64,000 nucleotides of DNA from Chryseobacterium pennae (GTDB lineage: Bacteria; Bacteroidota; Bacteroidia; Flavobacteriales; Weeksellaceae): contig NZ_QNVT01000002.1 of the NCBI RefSeq assembly GCF_003385515.1, positions 248,001 through 312,000 on the forward strand. The letters are read 5' to 3'. The notes under the pieces are model-generated. The model had not been told where the DNA came from and made no database searches. It saw only the letters and a list, made by a program, of their open reading frames with translations. Below, piece by piece: positions 8,868 to 17,635 of the stretch. Both the position numbers and the translations under genes were made by a program. The stretch's first letter is position 1. Every line of letters starts with the position of its first letter.

Positions 8868-9163
8868 TATATATAAGTATTGATATTAGTTTATTAATCC
8901 TTTGTATCAGCCTTTATTATATCTGATATTTCAAAAAATATTCAATGAAAAATCATTCCTTTTATCTTCAAAAACAGAAGTGATTAAAATTAAATATTTC
9001 CGGAAATAAAGCGGATTATTTTCAAAAAAAAACAAAAAGACATTCTGCATAGTAAGAAGCATAGTACTTATCTGCATTTTCAGTATCTCAAAAACGTTAT
9101 CATCATCCGGTCTTCGTTTGTTTTTTGGGCTTATAATCTTATATTTGGTCTTTAAACTTAAAT
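8868..9163. other. Intergenic region between the broken NIPSNAP gene and the PAP2-like gene
   Basis: No gene is supported here; a minus-strand open frame in this stretch has an unconvincing, low-complexity composition. The promoter of the PAP2-like gene lies at 9118-9147. Confidence 0.5.
9118..9147 (+). promoter_or_regulatory. Promoter of the PAP2-like gene, TTG-N19-TATATTTG
   Basis: A TTG -33 element (9118-9120), a 19-base spacer and TATATTTG (9140-9147) match the Bacteroidota consensus well. The start codon follows 16 bases later. Confidence 0.65.
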
Positions 9164-9766
9164 ATGGAAGAAAAAAAGTCTTCGCTTCTCCACAAAATCT
9201 CAAAGGTTATCTCAGATTTCTTCAATCCACTGGTTTCTCTGATTATCTTTTTTGTGTATATGAGCACCAGGGAGTATACTTTTAAGGAATCTCTGCTTTA
9301 TTTTCTGCCTATATTATTAATGATTATTGCTCCAGTTGTTATCTGGCTGATATGGAATGTGAAAACCGGAAGATACACCAATATGGATGTTTCTAACCGG
9401 GTACAGCGAAAAACACTGTATGTATTTATTGCTGCCTGTGTTGTTGTTTACCTTATTTTCCATTATATCAGAAACGGGTATATTGATCTGGTAATGCTTT
9501 TTATTTTAGTCCTGCTTTTTGCCCTTCAGATCAGCAATTTTTTCATTAAAAGTTCGATGCACACTGCATTTAATATATTTGTAGCTGCATTATTTTTCAC
9601 CTTAGACTGGAAAATGGGTCTTGTATGGTTAGGGATCGCCAGCCTGGTGGGACTCACCAGAATTATTTTAAAAAGGCATACGGTAAAAGAAGTATTTATG
9701 GGAGCTGGAATAGCTTTTATGGTATCTTTTATTTATCTTTATTGCAATATACAATTTCAACATTAG
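9164..9766 (+). CDS. PAP2-superfamily-like integral membrane protein
   Basis: The 200-residue protein has about six hydrophobic segments. It carries degenerate versions of the PAP2 phosphatase motifs: a basic stretch KTGRYTNMDVSNRVQR (67-82) in place of the KxxxxxxRP box, KSSMH (129-133) for PSGH, and TRIILKRH (165-172) for SRxxxxxH. The core histidines H133 and H172 remain. It could dephosphorylate a lipid phosphate or have lost activity. It is followed after 8 bases by a BlaI-type regulator, so the two form an operon. Confidence 0.65.
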   Translation: MEEKKSSLLHKISKVISDFFNPLVSLIIFFVYMSTREYTFKESLLYFLPILLMIIAPVVIWLIWNVKTGRYTNMDVSNRVQRKTLYVFIAACVVVYLIFHYIRNGYIDLVMLFILVLLFALQISNFFIKSSMHTAFNIFVAALFFTLDWKMGLVWLGIASLVGLTRIILKRHTVKEVFMGAGIAFMVSFIYLYCNIQFQH

Positions 9767-9774
9767 AAGAATAT

Positions 9775-10275
9775 ATGAAAATCAATCATCTTACTGCCGC
9801 AGAAGAAAACTTTATGAAGCTGTTTTGGACAATGGAATCTTTCTATCTGAAGGACGTTATGGAGCAGCACCCGGAACCCAAACCACACCAAAATACGGTT
9901 TCCACATATTTGAAAATATTGGTTGAAAAGGGCTATTTATCTACTGTAAAAGAAGGGAGAATCTTCAAGTATACGGTACTTGTTCCGTCTGAGGAATACA
10001 GGAAGTTTTTATTAAAAGAACTTACACACAATTTTTTCAATGATTCAGGAAAGGAAATCCTTGAGTTTTTGTTCAGTGAGAAGCTGCTTACACAGACCGA
10101 TCTTAAGGGCTATTTTGATCTTAAAATTGAAATCAAACCTGCGAAAGTTGAAGAACCAAAGTTTGAGGTTGCTGACGAGATACTAAATCCGAAGAAAGAA
10201 AAAGACAAAAAGGCAAAAATCAGCAAAGAAAAAGATAAGGATAAAGAAAAGAAGAAGAAGAAAAAGAAACCATAA
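9775..10275 (+). CDS. BlaI/MecI/CopY family transcriptional regulator
   Basis: I start this at the ATG at 9775 (MKINHLTAAEENFMKLFW, 166 residues); an upstream frame runs back into the PAP2-like gene and is not needed. Residues 1-80 form a BlaI-type winged helix (LTAAEENFMKLFW, NTVSTYLKILVEKGYL, EGRIFKYTVLVP). The middle is a dimerisation region. The last 40 or so residues are an extreme lysine/aspartate/glutamate-rich tail ending in a run of lysines. No BlaR1-type sensor protease is adjacent; its partner here is the PAP2-like membrane protein, so the induction route is unknown. Confidence 0.85.
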   Translation: MKINHLTAAEENFMKLFWTMESFYLKDVMEQHPEPKPHQNTVSTYLKILVEKGYLSTVKEGRIFKYTVLVPSEEYRKFLLKELTHNFFNDSGKEILEFLFSEKLLTQTDLKGYFDLKIEIKPAKVEEPKFEVADEILNPKKEKDKKAKISKEKDKDKEKKKKKKKP

Positions 10276-10278
10276 AAA

Positions 10279-10300
10279 AAGCGGCTTAAAAAAGCCGCTT
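10279..10300. terminator. Bidirectional terminator between the BlaI-type gene and the RRM gene
   Basis: A 9-bp perfect stem (AAGCGGCTT / AAGCCGCTT) with an AAAA loop has an A-run before and a T-run after it. It serves convergent genes on both strands. Confidence 0.85.
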
Positions 10301-10308
10301 CATATTTT

Positions 10309-10674
10309 TTACCAACGATTTCCGCCGCCGTTACCACCACGGTTTCCACCGCCGTAGCCACCGCCACCATTTCCACGGTTGTTACCACCGTAACCTCCAC
10401 CTCTGTTGTTATCGAAGCTTCTTCTTGGCTTCTCTTCTCTTGGCTTAGCTTCAGATACGTTTAATGTTTTTCCGTTGAATTCTTTTTGATTAAGAGCTTC
10501 AATAGCCTGCTGTCCTTCTTCATCACCCATCTCGATGAAACCAAAACCTCTAGAACGGCCAGTTTCTCTGTCTGTTACAATTTTAGCTGATGATACATCA
10601 CCAAATTCTGCAAATAGATCGTGCAACTCATACTCTTTAGTTGCGTAATTGATGTTTGAAACAAAAATGTTCAT
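10309..10674 (-). CDS. RRM RNA-binding protein with glycine-rich tail
   Basis: The 121-residue protein has a single RNA recognition motif: RNP2 IFVSNI (3-8) and RNP1 RGFGFIEM (42-49). A short charged linker follows, then a glycine/asparagine/arginine-rich tail of about 30 residues ending in W. This is the classic small Rbp type, often cold-responsive and acting as an RNA chaperone. I start it at the ATG at 10674 because the upstream extension is AT-rich leader, not protein-like. A -7 box at 10754-10761 implies a 5' leader of about 75 bases. Confidence 0.9.
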   Translation of the reverse strand: MNIFVSNINYATKEYELHDLFAEFGDVSSAKIVTDRETGRSRGFGFIEMGDEEGQQAIEALNQKEFNGKTLNVSEAKPREEKPRRSFDNNRGGGYGGNNRGNGGGGYGGGNRGGNGGGNRW

Positions 10675-11099
10675 TTTAAAATAAATTAAAAAATTAATAA
10701 AAATTTGGTATATAAAAGAAAAGCAACATAAATTAATGAACAAATATTGATTCCAAATATAAACGTATGCAAGATACAATTAAAAACGTTAAATCAAAGC
10801 TTTTTTTATCTCTTTCTCACATTGGTTTGAATTTAATGTTTAATTTCACTAAAAATTAAACATTAAAAAACTGATTATCAGTAAATCAAACCTAAAACAC
10901 ATTAAAAAGTTAAAGTTAGTTAACATAATAAAATTCTTTTAGTATTATTATATATAAGGTGTAATTGTTTGGAATAATCACACCCCACGTAAGACTCATT
11001 GGCTGCCGACAACCTATATTTTAGAATACAAACAGATATTAGTATATTTATAATCCCTTTTTAACATTACATTCATGAAGCCTTTAATGGGATTTTATT
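10675..11099. other. Intergenic region with two inverted repeats
   Basis: No gene is supported. It holds the RRM-gene promoter, a 12-bp perfect inverted repeat at 10835-10864 (AATGTTTAATTT / AAATTAAACATT, 6-base loop), and a shorter hairpin near 10959-10985 (GGTGTAATT / AATCACACC). Confidence 0.5.
10754..10761 (-). promoter_or_regulatory. Putative -7 box of the RRM gene, TATATTTG
   Basis: A TAnnTTTG match 79 bases upstream of the RRM start codon, leaving a long AT-rich leader. Confidence 0.4.
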
Positions 11100-11512
11100 A
11101 TGAAACAACATAGCACCAATTACACGAATACTTTCATAGAAGTTGCCGAAGACTGCCCCGTCTCCCATGCACAGGTTCCCCCTGATAAGAAAGAAAAAAC
11201 TCTGGCGAACCTTCAATATGAAAAGATCAGTAAACATCCTTATCAATATTCATCAGATGATATTATTTTTGATGGCTATGCCTTTAAAAATGATATTTCA
11301 GAAAATGAAAAACAGAAAGTAAGAGAGCAGTTCTTTCCAAAGGTCAAGCCTGCCTCCGCTCTTCTCCCCTCGCCAAAAGATATGGATTCGGGTTTCATCA
11401 TAATAAGGAAGGGAAAGTAGCAATATTCCCCGTAGAAAGTAAAGAATACCAAAAATTCTTAACCGATCCCGACATCGCAAAAACGAAAGCAATGCGCTCC
11501 AAAAGAAAATAA
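11100..11512 (+). pseudogene. DUF6157-family gene with a frameshift
   Basis: From the ATG at 11100 the frame reads as a DUF6157-type protein (NYTNTFIEVAEDCPVS, ANLQYEKI, YSSDDIIFDGYAFKN) up to EQFF near 11335. It then shifts into non-homologous residues and stops at 11418-11420. Adding one base to the TTTCC run at 11331-11337 restores FSKGQACLRSSPLAKRYG, then HHNKEGKVAIFPVESKEYQ and KAMRSKRK, ending at a TAA at 11510-11512. The restored protein is about 137 residues, the expected family length. The function of the family is unknown. The lesion is either a real deletion or a homopolymer sequencing error. Confidence 0.82.
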
Positions 11513-11557
11513 TTGAGAAAATGAATAATTCTCTTCAGATTCATAAATGCAATTCTT

Positions 11558-11588
11558 TTGACAACACCAGCTTTTAACACTAAATTTG
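11558..11588 (+). promoter_or_regulatory. Promoter of the thioesterase gene, TTG-N20-TAAATTTG
   Basis: TTG at 11558-11560, a 20-base spacer and TAAATTTG at 11581-11588 match the Bacteroidota promoter. The start codon is 20 bases further on. Confidence 0.65.
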
Positions 11589-11608
11589 TACAGTAAATTA
11601 TTAAGAAT

Positions 11609-12004
11609 ATGAACTACCATACAAGAAAATGGGTAAAACCCGAAGATTTAAATCCTAATCATTCACTATTCGGAGGAAGACTATTACAATGGATTGATGA
11701 AGAAGCAGCATTATATGCAATCATCCAGCTTGAAAACACTAAAGTAGTAACTAAATTTATTTCTGAGATCAACTTTGTAAGTTCCGCAAAACAGGGAGAC
11801 ATTATAGAAATTGGTATTGAAGCCAATCACTTTGGATCCTCCTCTATTACTTTAAGATGTGATGTCCGTAATAAAATGACCCATCAGACAATCATTACCG
11901 TAGATAAAATCGTCATGGTTAATCTGGACAGTGACGGAAACCCAGCTCCTCATGGCAAAACCAAGATTGAGTTTGTAAAAGACAGGTTAAACAGCGAACT
12001 ATGA
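11609..12004 (+). CDS. Acyl-CoA thioesterase, YciA/BACH hotdog type
   Basis: A 131-residue single hotdog-fold protein with the YciA-like features NPNHSLFGGRLLQWIDEEAAL (the acidic D/E pair of the active-site helix) followed by KFISEINFVSSAKQGDIIEI. It hydrolyses acyl-CoA to free acid and CoA in the cytoplasm. Its stop codon overlaps the ATG of the metal-motif AraC regulator (ATGA), so the two are translationally coupled even though the functions look unrelated. Confidence 0.88.
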   Translation: MNYHTRKWVKPEDLNPNHSLFGGRLLQWIDEEAALYAIIQLENTKVVTKFISEINFVSSAKQGDIIEIGIEANHFGSSSITLRCDVRNKMTHQTIITVDKIVMVNLDSDGNPAPHGKTKIEFVKDRLNSEL

Positions 12005-12561
12005 AGATATTCATAAAGAATATGGTCTGCAGCAGATGTATTTCCGCTGTAGAAACCATCTTCAATAATGCAAATGTAAACACAAGTTCTGTTATCTTGG
12101 GAGAAGTAGAAACAGAGTCGGATGTTTCTGCAACGATCATGCGGTCCATTGAAGAAAAACTGCTTGAAACCGGTTTTGAAAGAATCATGGATTCTGCCCA
12201 TCAACTTATTGAGAAAATTAAAAATCTTATTATTGTAAAAGTCAGTGACCTTGACATTGATGAGGATTTTCTTCTTTCTGAATTTTTAAGTTCAAAACTT
12301 CATAAAGATTACAGTTCCCTTTCAAAAACATTCTCCCAGAATGAAAACATCACACTGGAACAGTTTTTTATTCTTCAAAAAATAGAAAAGGTAAAGGAAC
12401 TTCTTTTATATAATGAATTTAATCTTACGGAAATTGCAGGAAAATTGGGCTATAAAAGTGTTCAGCATCTTTCTACCCAATTCCGTAACGTTACCGGATT
12501 CACACCTACTGAGTTTAAAAAATTAAAAGATCATCATAGAAAACCCCTCGATACTCTTTAA
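12001..12561 (+). CDS. AraC-type regulator with an N-terminal CxxC metal motif
   Basis: The 186-residue protein begins MKIFIKNMVCSRCISAVE, a heavy-metal-associated-like element with C10 and C13, and continues through about 80 residues of ferredoxin-like sequence (LLETGFERI). The C-terminal 95 residues form an AraC helix-turn-helix pair (FNLTEIAGKLGYKSVQHLSTQF, then TGFTPTEFKKLK). This looks like a metal-responsive regulator. It lies 178 bases upstream of the copper-type P1B ATPase on the same strand, so it probably controls that pump. Direct metal sensing by the CxxC is an inference. Confidence 0.85.
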   Translation: MKIFIKNMVCSRCISAVETIFNNANVNTSSVILGEVETESDVSATIMRSIEEKLLETGFERIMDSAHQLIEKIKNLIIVKVSDLDIDEDFLLSEFLSSKLHKDYSSLSKTFSQNENITLEQFFILQKIEKVKELLLYNEFNLTEIAGKLGYKSVQHLSTQFRNVTGFTPTEFKKLKDHHRKPLDTL

Positions 12562-12739
12562 TTGAGTTGGAGAGTATTTGAGTATGAGTCTCAGAATATT
12601 TGATATTATAATAATGTATCAATTCCCTGCTCCTCTAATACTCTCCCACTCTCAAACCTAAATTCTATAACTATTATCCTTAAATTTATAACAGTCTTAG
12701 ATTTTCATTTTGGAAATTTGTAGTATAAATTTAAGAATC
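12562..12739. other. Leader/intergenic region before the P1B ATPase with a long inverted repeat
   Basis: An imperfect inverted repeat pairs GTTGGAGAGTATTTGAG (12566-12582) with CTCTAATACTCTCCCAC (12633-12649) across a 50-base loop. A GAAATTTG box at 12713-12720 lies 19 bases ahead of the ATPase ATG and may be its -7 element. The repeat could be a terminator or an operator for the upstream regulator. Confidence 0.45.
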
Positions 12740-15604
12740 ATGGACCAACAGTATAAAATACTCGGAATGACCTGTTCCGGTTGCCAGAAAAAGATCTCTA
12801 ACCAACTGAACAGTATTGAAGGCGTTACCGCCAATGTAAATCTGGAAAACAACACGGCTACGATCACTTCTGATCACGCAATTGCCCTTTCAGTTTTAAA
12901 CGATTCCCTGACAGAAATAGGAAAGTACAGACTTGAAGACCCAAACAATCCTGAAAAAGCTTTTGTAAAACCTCAGGATCGTGTATCCCCATCTTCAGTA
13001 TATTACTGCCCTATGGAATGTGAAGGGGATAAAGTATATTTCAAACAGGGAGAAAGATGTCCTGACTGTAATATGTATCTGGTTCCGATTGAAGAAAAAC
13101 TTGCAAAAGATCCTAATCATAAGCCCACTTACTCATCTACCCATCTTCCTGAAAGCTTTAAAAACAGTATTGGCAAATACTATTGTCCGATGTTCTGCGA
13201 AGGAGATAAAGTATATGATGAAAAAGGAGACTGCCCTGTATGTCATATGCGTTTAGAGGAAATCTCCGATGACATGGCTAAAAACGCAGTTTCACACCAC
13301 AATCATTCACATTCACATTCACATTCACATTCACATAATCACAACCATCATGAAGCCCCTAAGGTCACTGATGAAATGGCAGGAAGATACTACTGTCCGA
13401 TGTACTGTGAAGGAGACAAAACCTATGATTCCAACGTGGGATGCCCTGTTTGCGGAATGGACCTGGTAAAATACCCGGAGAAGAAAACCGCAAAATACAC
13501 TTGTCCGATGCATCCTGAAATCATCAGTGATGAACCGGGAAGCTGCTCAATTTGTGGAATGGATCTGGTAAGAATGCCCAATACCGGAGAAGATGATGAA
13601 GATGAAACATACAACATTCTGAAAAGAAAATTTCTGATTTCACTGGCATTCACCATTCCTGTTTTCATTCTCTCTATGGGTGGAATGTTTATAGACTTTC
13701 CGTTTTCACATCAGGTACAGGGATTCATTGAGCTTGCCTTAACACTTCCTGTGATGTTTTATTCCGGCTGGTTTCTGCTAAAAAGAGGCTGGGTTTCCTT
13801 CAAAACATGGAATCTGAATATGTTTAGCTTAATTGCACTGGGTGTGGCTGCTGCCTTTATTTTCAGCATTGCGGCATTAGCTTTCCCTGACATTATCCCT
13901 CATGAAATTCGTGGACACAATCATGAAATCCCACTGTATTTTGAAGCAGTCTGCGTGATTCTTACCCTTGTTATTCTTGGACAGCTGATGGAAGCTGCTG
14001 CACATAAAAAAACAGGAAATGCCATCAAGGAATTGATGAACCTTTCACCAGATGAAGCGAATCTTATCGTGAATGGCGAAGAAAAAAAAGTATTGCTTTC
14101 TCAGGTGAAAATCGGAGATCTTTTAAAGGTAAAACCGGGTGAAAAAATTCCGGTTGACGGAAAAATTACAGAAGGAAACTCTATCATAGACGAAAGTATG
14201 ATTACAGGTGAGCCTGTTCCCGTTGAAAAAACCGTTGATGACAAAGTTTCTTCAGGAACAATTAACGGAAATCAGGTATTCATCATGAAAGCCGAAAAAG
14301 TAGGTGATGAAACATTGCTTTCACAAATCATTAAAATGGTGAATGAAGCCAGCCGAAGCAGAGCACCTATCCAAAAACTGACAGATAAAGTATCAAAGGT
14401 TTTTGTTCCTGTAGTAATCCTTATTGCTGTTCTTACTTTTGTTTTATGGCAGTTCTTTGGCCCGGAAGGGAAAAGAAGTTTATTCGCTTTTGTGAATGCT
14501 GTAGCAGTTCTAATTGTAGCATGTCCCTGTGCTTTAGGGCTGGCTACCCCAATGTCCTTGATGGTAGGCATCGGAAAAGGAGCTAAAAACGGTATTCTGA
14601 TCAAAAACGCAGAAGCTCTTGAACAAATGAATAAGGTAAACGTTCTGATCACCGACAAAACGGGAACTTTAACGGAAGGAAAACCTTCTGTAGAGCATAT
14701 AGAGACAGTAAATAACGAAGATAAAAATCATATTTTAAAACTTGCCTTTTCACTGAATCAAAATTCGGAACACCCACTTTCAAACGCTGTTATCAGGAAA
14801 GCAAAGGATGAAAATGTATCCGCTGAAAAAGTAGATCAGTTTGAAAACATTTCAGGAAAAGGGGTAAAAGGAAACGTCAATGGGAAAACAGCCTATCTTG
14901 GAAATGAAAATCTATTAATCTCCCATCAGATCCAGATTCCAGCAACATTAAAGCAGAAAGCTACAGAAGTACAGTCAAAAGCACATACTATTTCTTATAT
15001 TGCTCAGGATCAGAAAGTATTAGGATTCATCAGCTTTACGGATAAAATTAAAGCAAGTTCAAAAAAAGCAATAGATAGATTAATGAGCGAAGGTGTTGAC
15101 ATTATTATGATGACCGGAGATAATGAACATACCGCCAAAGCTGTTGCTGAAGAATTAGGAATCAAACATTTTAAAGCCAATTGCCTTCCTGAAGATAAGC
15201 TGAATGAAGTAAAAAAATTACAGCAACAAGGTAAAGTTGTAGCGATGACCGGTGATGGAATCAACGACTCCCCTGCCCTTGCCCAGTCGGATATAGGAAT
15301 TGCTATGGGAACCGGTACCGACGTTGCTATTGAAAGCGCTGAAATCACCTTATTAAAAGGAGATATTTTAGGAGTGGCAAAAGCAAAATTATTAAGCGAA
15401 AAACTTCTTAAAAATATTAAAGAGAATCTGTTCTTTGCCTTTATTTATAATGTTTTGGGAATTCCGGTTGCGGCAGGATTATTGTATCCATTTTTTGGAA
15501 TCCTCTTATCACCGATGATTGCAGCAGCAGCAATGAGCGTAAGTTCATTATCCGTGATTTTAAATTCATTAAGATTAAATTCGGTGGATCTGGATATAAA
15601 ATAA
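12740..15604 (+). CDS. copA: Copper-type P1B ATPase (heavy metal translocating)
   Basis: This membrane pump exports heavy metal, probably Cu(I), using ATP. I start it at the ATG at 12740 ([15 protein letters not shown], 954 residues). Domains in order: one HMA domain (C12, C15); four YYCPM/YTCPM heavy-metal-binding modules starting near residues 88, 147, 216 and 252, each with paired cysteines or histidines; a His-Ser-rich linker between the second and third; transmembrane helices; the actuator motif TGEP; the ion-pathway motif CPC (about 594-596); the phosphorylation motif DKTGT (D639); SEHPLSNA; and [11 protein letters not shown]. The DUF72 gene follows after 4 bases. The number of N-terminal metal modules is unusually high. 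Confidence 0.93.
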   Translation: MDQQYKILGMTCSGCQKKISNQLNSIEGVTANVNLENNTATITSDHAIALSVLNDSLTEIGKYRLEDPNNPEKAFVKPQDRVSPSSVYYCPMECEGDKVYFKQGERCPDCNMYLVPIEEKLAKDPNHKPTYSSTHLPESFKNSIGKYYCPMFCEGDKVYDEKGDCPVCHMRLEEISDDMAKNAVSHHNHSHSHSHSHSHNHNHHEAPKVTDEMAGRYYCPMYCEGDKTYDSNVGCPVCGMDLVKYPEKKTAKYTCPMHPEIISDEPGSCSICGMDLVRMPNTGEDDEDETYNILKRKFLISLAFTIPVFILSMGGMFIDFPFSHQVQGFIELALTLPVMFYSGWFLLKRGWVSFKTWNLNMFSLIALGVAAAFIFSIAALAFPDIIPHEIRGHNHEIPLYFEAVCVILTLVILGQLMEAAAHKKTGNAIKELMNLSPDEANLIVNGEEKKVLLSQVKIGDLLKVKPGEKIPVDGKITEGNSIIDESMITGEPVPVEKTVDDKVSSGTINGNQVFIMKAEKVGDETLLSQIIKMVNEASRSRAPIQKLTDKVSKVFVPVVILIAVLTFVLWQFFGPEGKRSLFAFVNAVAVLIVACPCALGLATPMSLMVGIGKGAKNGILIKNAEALEQMNKVNVLITDKTGTLTEGKPSVEHIETVNNEDKNHILKLAFSLNQNSEHPLSNAVIRKAKDENVSAEKVDQFENISGKGVKGNVNGKTAYLGNENLLISHQIQIPATLKQKATEVQSKAHTISYIAQDQKVLGFISFTDKIKASSKKAIDRLMSEGVDIIMMTGDNEHTAKAVAEELGIKHFKANCLPEDKLNEVKKLQQQGKVVAMTGDGINDSPALAQSDIGIAMGTGTDVAIESAEITLLKGDILGVAKAKLLSEKLLKNIKENLFFAFIYNVLGIPVAAGLLYPFFGILLSPMIAAAAMSVSSLSVILNSLRLNSVDLDIK
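13304..13336 (+). repeat. Hexanucleotide repeat encoding a His-Ser tract
   Basis: About 5.5 tandem copies of CATTCA lie inside the P1B ATPase gene and encode alternating His-Ser residues within a longer His-rich linker. In-frame slippage could change tract length without breaking the gene. Confidence 0.85.
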
Positions 15605-15608
15605 CAGC

Positions 15609-16337
15609 ATGAAAAAAGAAAATCTTTACATAGGATGCTCAGGGTTTTATAATAATGACTGGAAAGGGTCTTTATATCCTGAGAATACCCCTGGTAAAGA
15701 TTTTCTTTCCTTATATACCAGAACTTTTAATGCCGTAGAGATCAATTCTACATTCTATAGAATACCCACTGCCAAGACACTCTTAAAATGGCATAACGAA
15801 ACACACGGATCGTTCAGGTTTTTTATTAAAATTCCTAAAACAATTACCCATCAAAAACGTCTTGCAGATTCAAAAGACGAGATCACCGTCTTCTGCAGAC
15901 ATATTCATGAACATCTTCAACAAAAACTTTCCGGCTTCCTGTATCAGTTTCCACCCTCTTTTAAACATACTCAGGAAAATATAGATTTGATCATTAACAA
16001 TATTGACAATCGATTTTTAAATGTTATTGAGTTTCGTCACGAATCCTGGTGGAAGAAGGAGATTTTTGATCTTTTAAAAAGCAATAATATTGTATTCTCA
16101 GGAGTAAGTTTCCCCGGAAATCTTCCTGAGGACATTATCATTAATCATTCTGAGGTAATATACTATAGACTTCATGGAAAACCAGTTCTCTACAAATCTG
16201 CTTATACCGAAGGTTTTCTTAATCATCTTGCAGAAAGTACAGCAAATACCCAACAGACTGTATTTATATTCTTTAACAATACATGGGGAACTGCTGCCAT
16301 TGAAAATGCTTTGTACCTGAAAAGCATTTTAAAATGA
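15609..16337 (+). CDS. DUF72 domain-containing protein (YecE-like)
   Basis: A 242-residue cytoplasmic protein of the DUF72/YecE family, a TIM-barrel fold. Visible family motifs are YIGCSGFYNNDWKGSLYPE near the N-terminus, FNAVEINSTFYRIP, FRFFIKIPKTITH, FLYQFPPSF, VIEFRHESWW and YYRLHGKP. The biochemical role of the family is not established. It begins 4 bases after the P1B ATPase stop, which suggests cotranscription, but a metal-related function is not shown by the sequence. Confidence 0.9.
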   Translation: MKKENLYIGCSGFYNNDWKGSLYPENTPGKDFLSLYTRTFNAVEINSTFYRIPTAKTLLKWHNETHGSFRFFIKIPKTITHQKRLADSKDEITVFCRHIHEHLQQKLSGFLYQFPPSFKHTQENIDLIINNIDNRFLNVIEFRHESWWKKEIFDLLKSNNIVFSGVSFPGNLPEDIIINHSEVIYYRLHGKPVLYKSAYTEGFLNHLAESTANTQQTVFIFFNNTWGTAAIENALYLKSILK

Positions 16338-16650
16338 ATATTATACTGTCAAAATCATTCTCATAATATGTCTTACGTTTGTTAAAATAAAATAATTCCC
16401 AACTAAAGGAAGAATATTATTACTTCAACATAAATAGAAAAAGACTATCGCTTTAGCATTTATAAATGTTAAGAATTGTAGAAAATAAAACCATTATACA
16501 ACAATCAGTAATTTAACGGAAATCACCTTTAAAATAAAGTTCTTAAAATAACCTTAAAAAGGAAAATTACCGAGAAATATGGCATATAATTTGTTAACAT
16601 TCTACCGTTATTTTTAACGATTTTTAACAATTTAAATTTCCATTACCTTT
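16338..16650. other. Intergenic region upstream of the deacetylase
   Basis: These 313 bases are very AT-rich. I see no gene, no strong hairpin and only weak promoter-like elements. Confidence 0.5.
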
Positions 16651-17511
16651 ATGAGAAAAATTTTTGCGGGAAAGTCAAAAAACAGGACTTTTCTCGGGAT
16701 GTTTGCATTGATGAGTGCAACTTCAGTAGTATTAAACAGCTGTAATTTTAAAAGCGACGTGAACGACACTATGAGTTCACTGGAACATCCTACCGCAAAA
16801 ACAGTTCCCACGATGGACGATGAAAACGTAGATCCGGATAAAAGAGTGATCTACCTTACCTTCGACGATGGCCCCAATCAGGGAACAGAAAATCTTTTAA
16901 AGATCCTTGATAAAAGAAATGTATGTGCCACAGCTTTTTTAGTGGGAAGACACGCCTATGGAAGCACGAAACAAAAAAATGACTTTAACCTTTTAAAGGA
17001 AAATCCTAGGATTGAGCTGGCCAATCACAGTTTTACCCATGCCCATAACAAATACAGTGATTTTTATAAGAATGCTGATGCCGTGGTTCATGATTTTGAT
17101 ATTGCCAAAGACAGTCTGAAACTTCATGATAAAATAGCAAGAACTCCGGGAAGAAATATCTGGAGACTGAACAATATTAATGTAACGGATATTAAAAGCT
17201 CCACTGCAGCTGCAGATGGTCTTAAAAGAGCAGGCTATAAAGTCATTGGCTGGGATCTTGAATGGAGACCTTCTCAAAAAATGACCTTAAAAGGAAGCCA
17301 TGAAGCCATGCTGAAAAAAGTAGACAGCATCTTTCTGAACGATCTTGAAAAAACATCAAGACATCTGGTTTTCCTTACTCATGACCAATACCTTAGAGAC
17401 ACTGATTCTATCAATGAGCTGGATCTGTTTATTGAGAAACTACAGAAAAGCAACAAGTTTGTTTTCAGAAAGATCTCTCAGTATCCGAAGATCAATGAGA
17501 TCCTGAATTAA
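16651..17511 (+). CDS. Polysaccharide deacetylase family lipoprotein (NodB homology)
   Basis: The 286-residue protein has a signal segment ending in a lipobox-like VLNSC (Cys31), so it is probably lipid-anchored. The NodB domain has motif 1 TFDDGPN (70-76; catalytic and metal aspartates D72 and D73), motif 2 HSFTH (H126 and H130, metal ligands), RTPGRNIWR (motif 3) and LTHD near the C-terminus. It probably removes acetyl groups from N-acetylated glycans such as peptidoglycan or chitin-type oligosaccharides. It is a single gene with no operon partners. Confidence 0.88.
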   Translation: MRKIFAGKSKNRTFLGMFALMSATSVVLNSCNFKSDVNDTMSSLEHPTAKTVPTMDDENVDPDKRVIYLTFDDGPNQGTENLLKILDKRNVCATAFLVGRHAYGSTKQKNDFNLLKENPRIELANHSFTHAHNKYSDFYKNADAVVHDFDIAKDSLKLHDKIARTPGRNIWRLNNINVTDIKSSTAAADGLKRAGYKVIGWDLEWRPSQKMTLKGSHEAMLKKVDSIFLNDLEKTSRHLVFLTHDQYLRDTDSINELDLFIEKLQKSNKFVFRKISQYPKINEILN

Positions 17512-17600
17512 TTCAGGCATTAAAGTGAAGCCAAAAAATTCATGAAAAGCAGATACCTATAGGAAAACATCTGTTTTTCCACCACTTTCAACTTAAAGCT

Positions 17601-17630
17601 TTGAACCTTGAACTAAATTTCGGAAATTTG
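17601..17630 (+). promoter_or_regulatory. Putative promoter of yggS, TTG-N19-GAAATTTG
   Basis: TTG at 17601-17603 and GAAATTTG at 17623-17630 have the canonical 19-base spacing, with GA in place of TA. The ATG is only 5 bases further, so the transcript may be leaderless or nearly so. Confidence 0.45.
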
Positions 17631-17635
17631 CATGT

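Noticed and set aside
8931..9203. 90-codon minus-strand open frame
   Set aside because: Composition is low-complexity and not protein-like, it overlaps the PAP2-like gene promoter and start, and no motif is visible.
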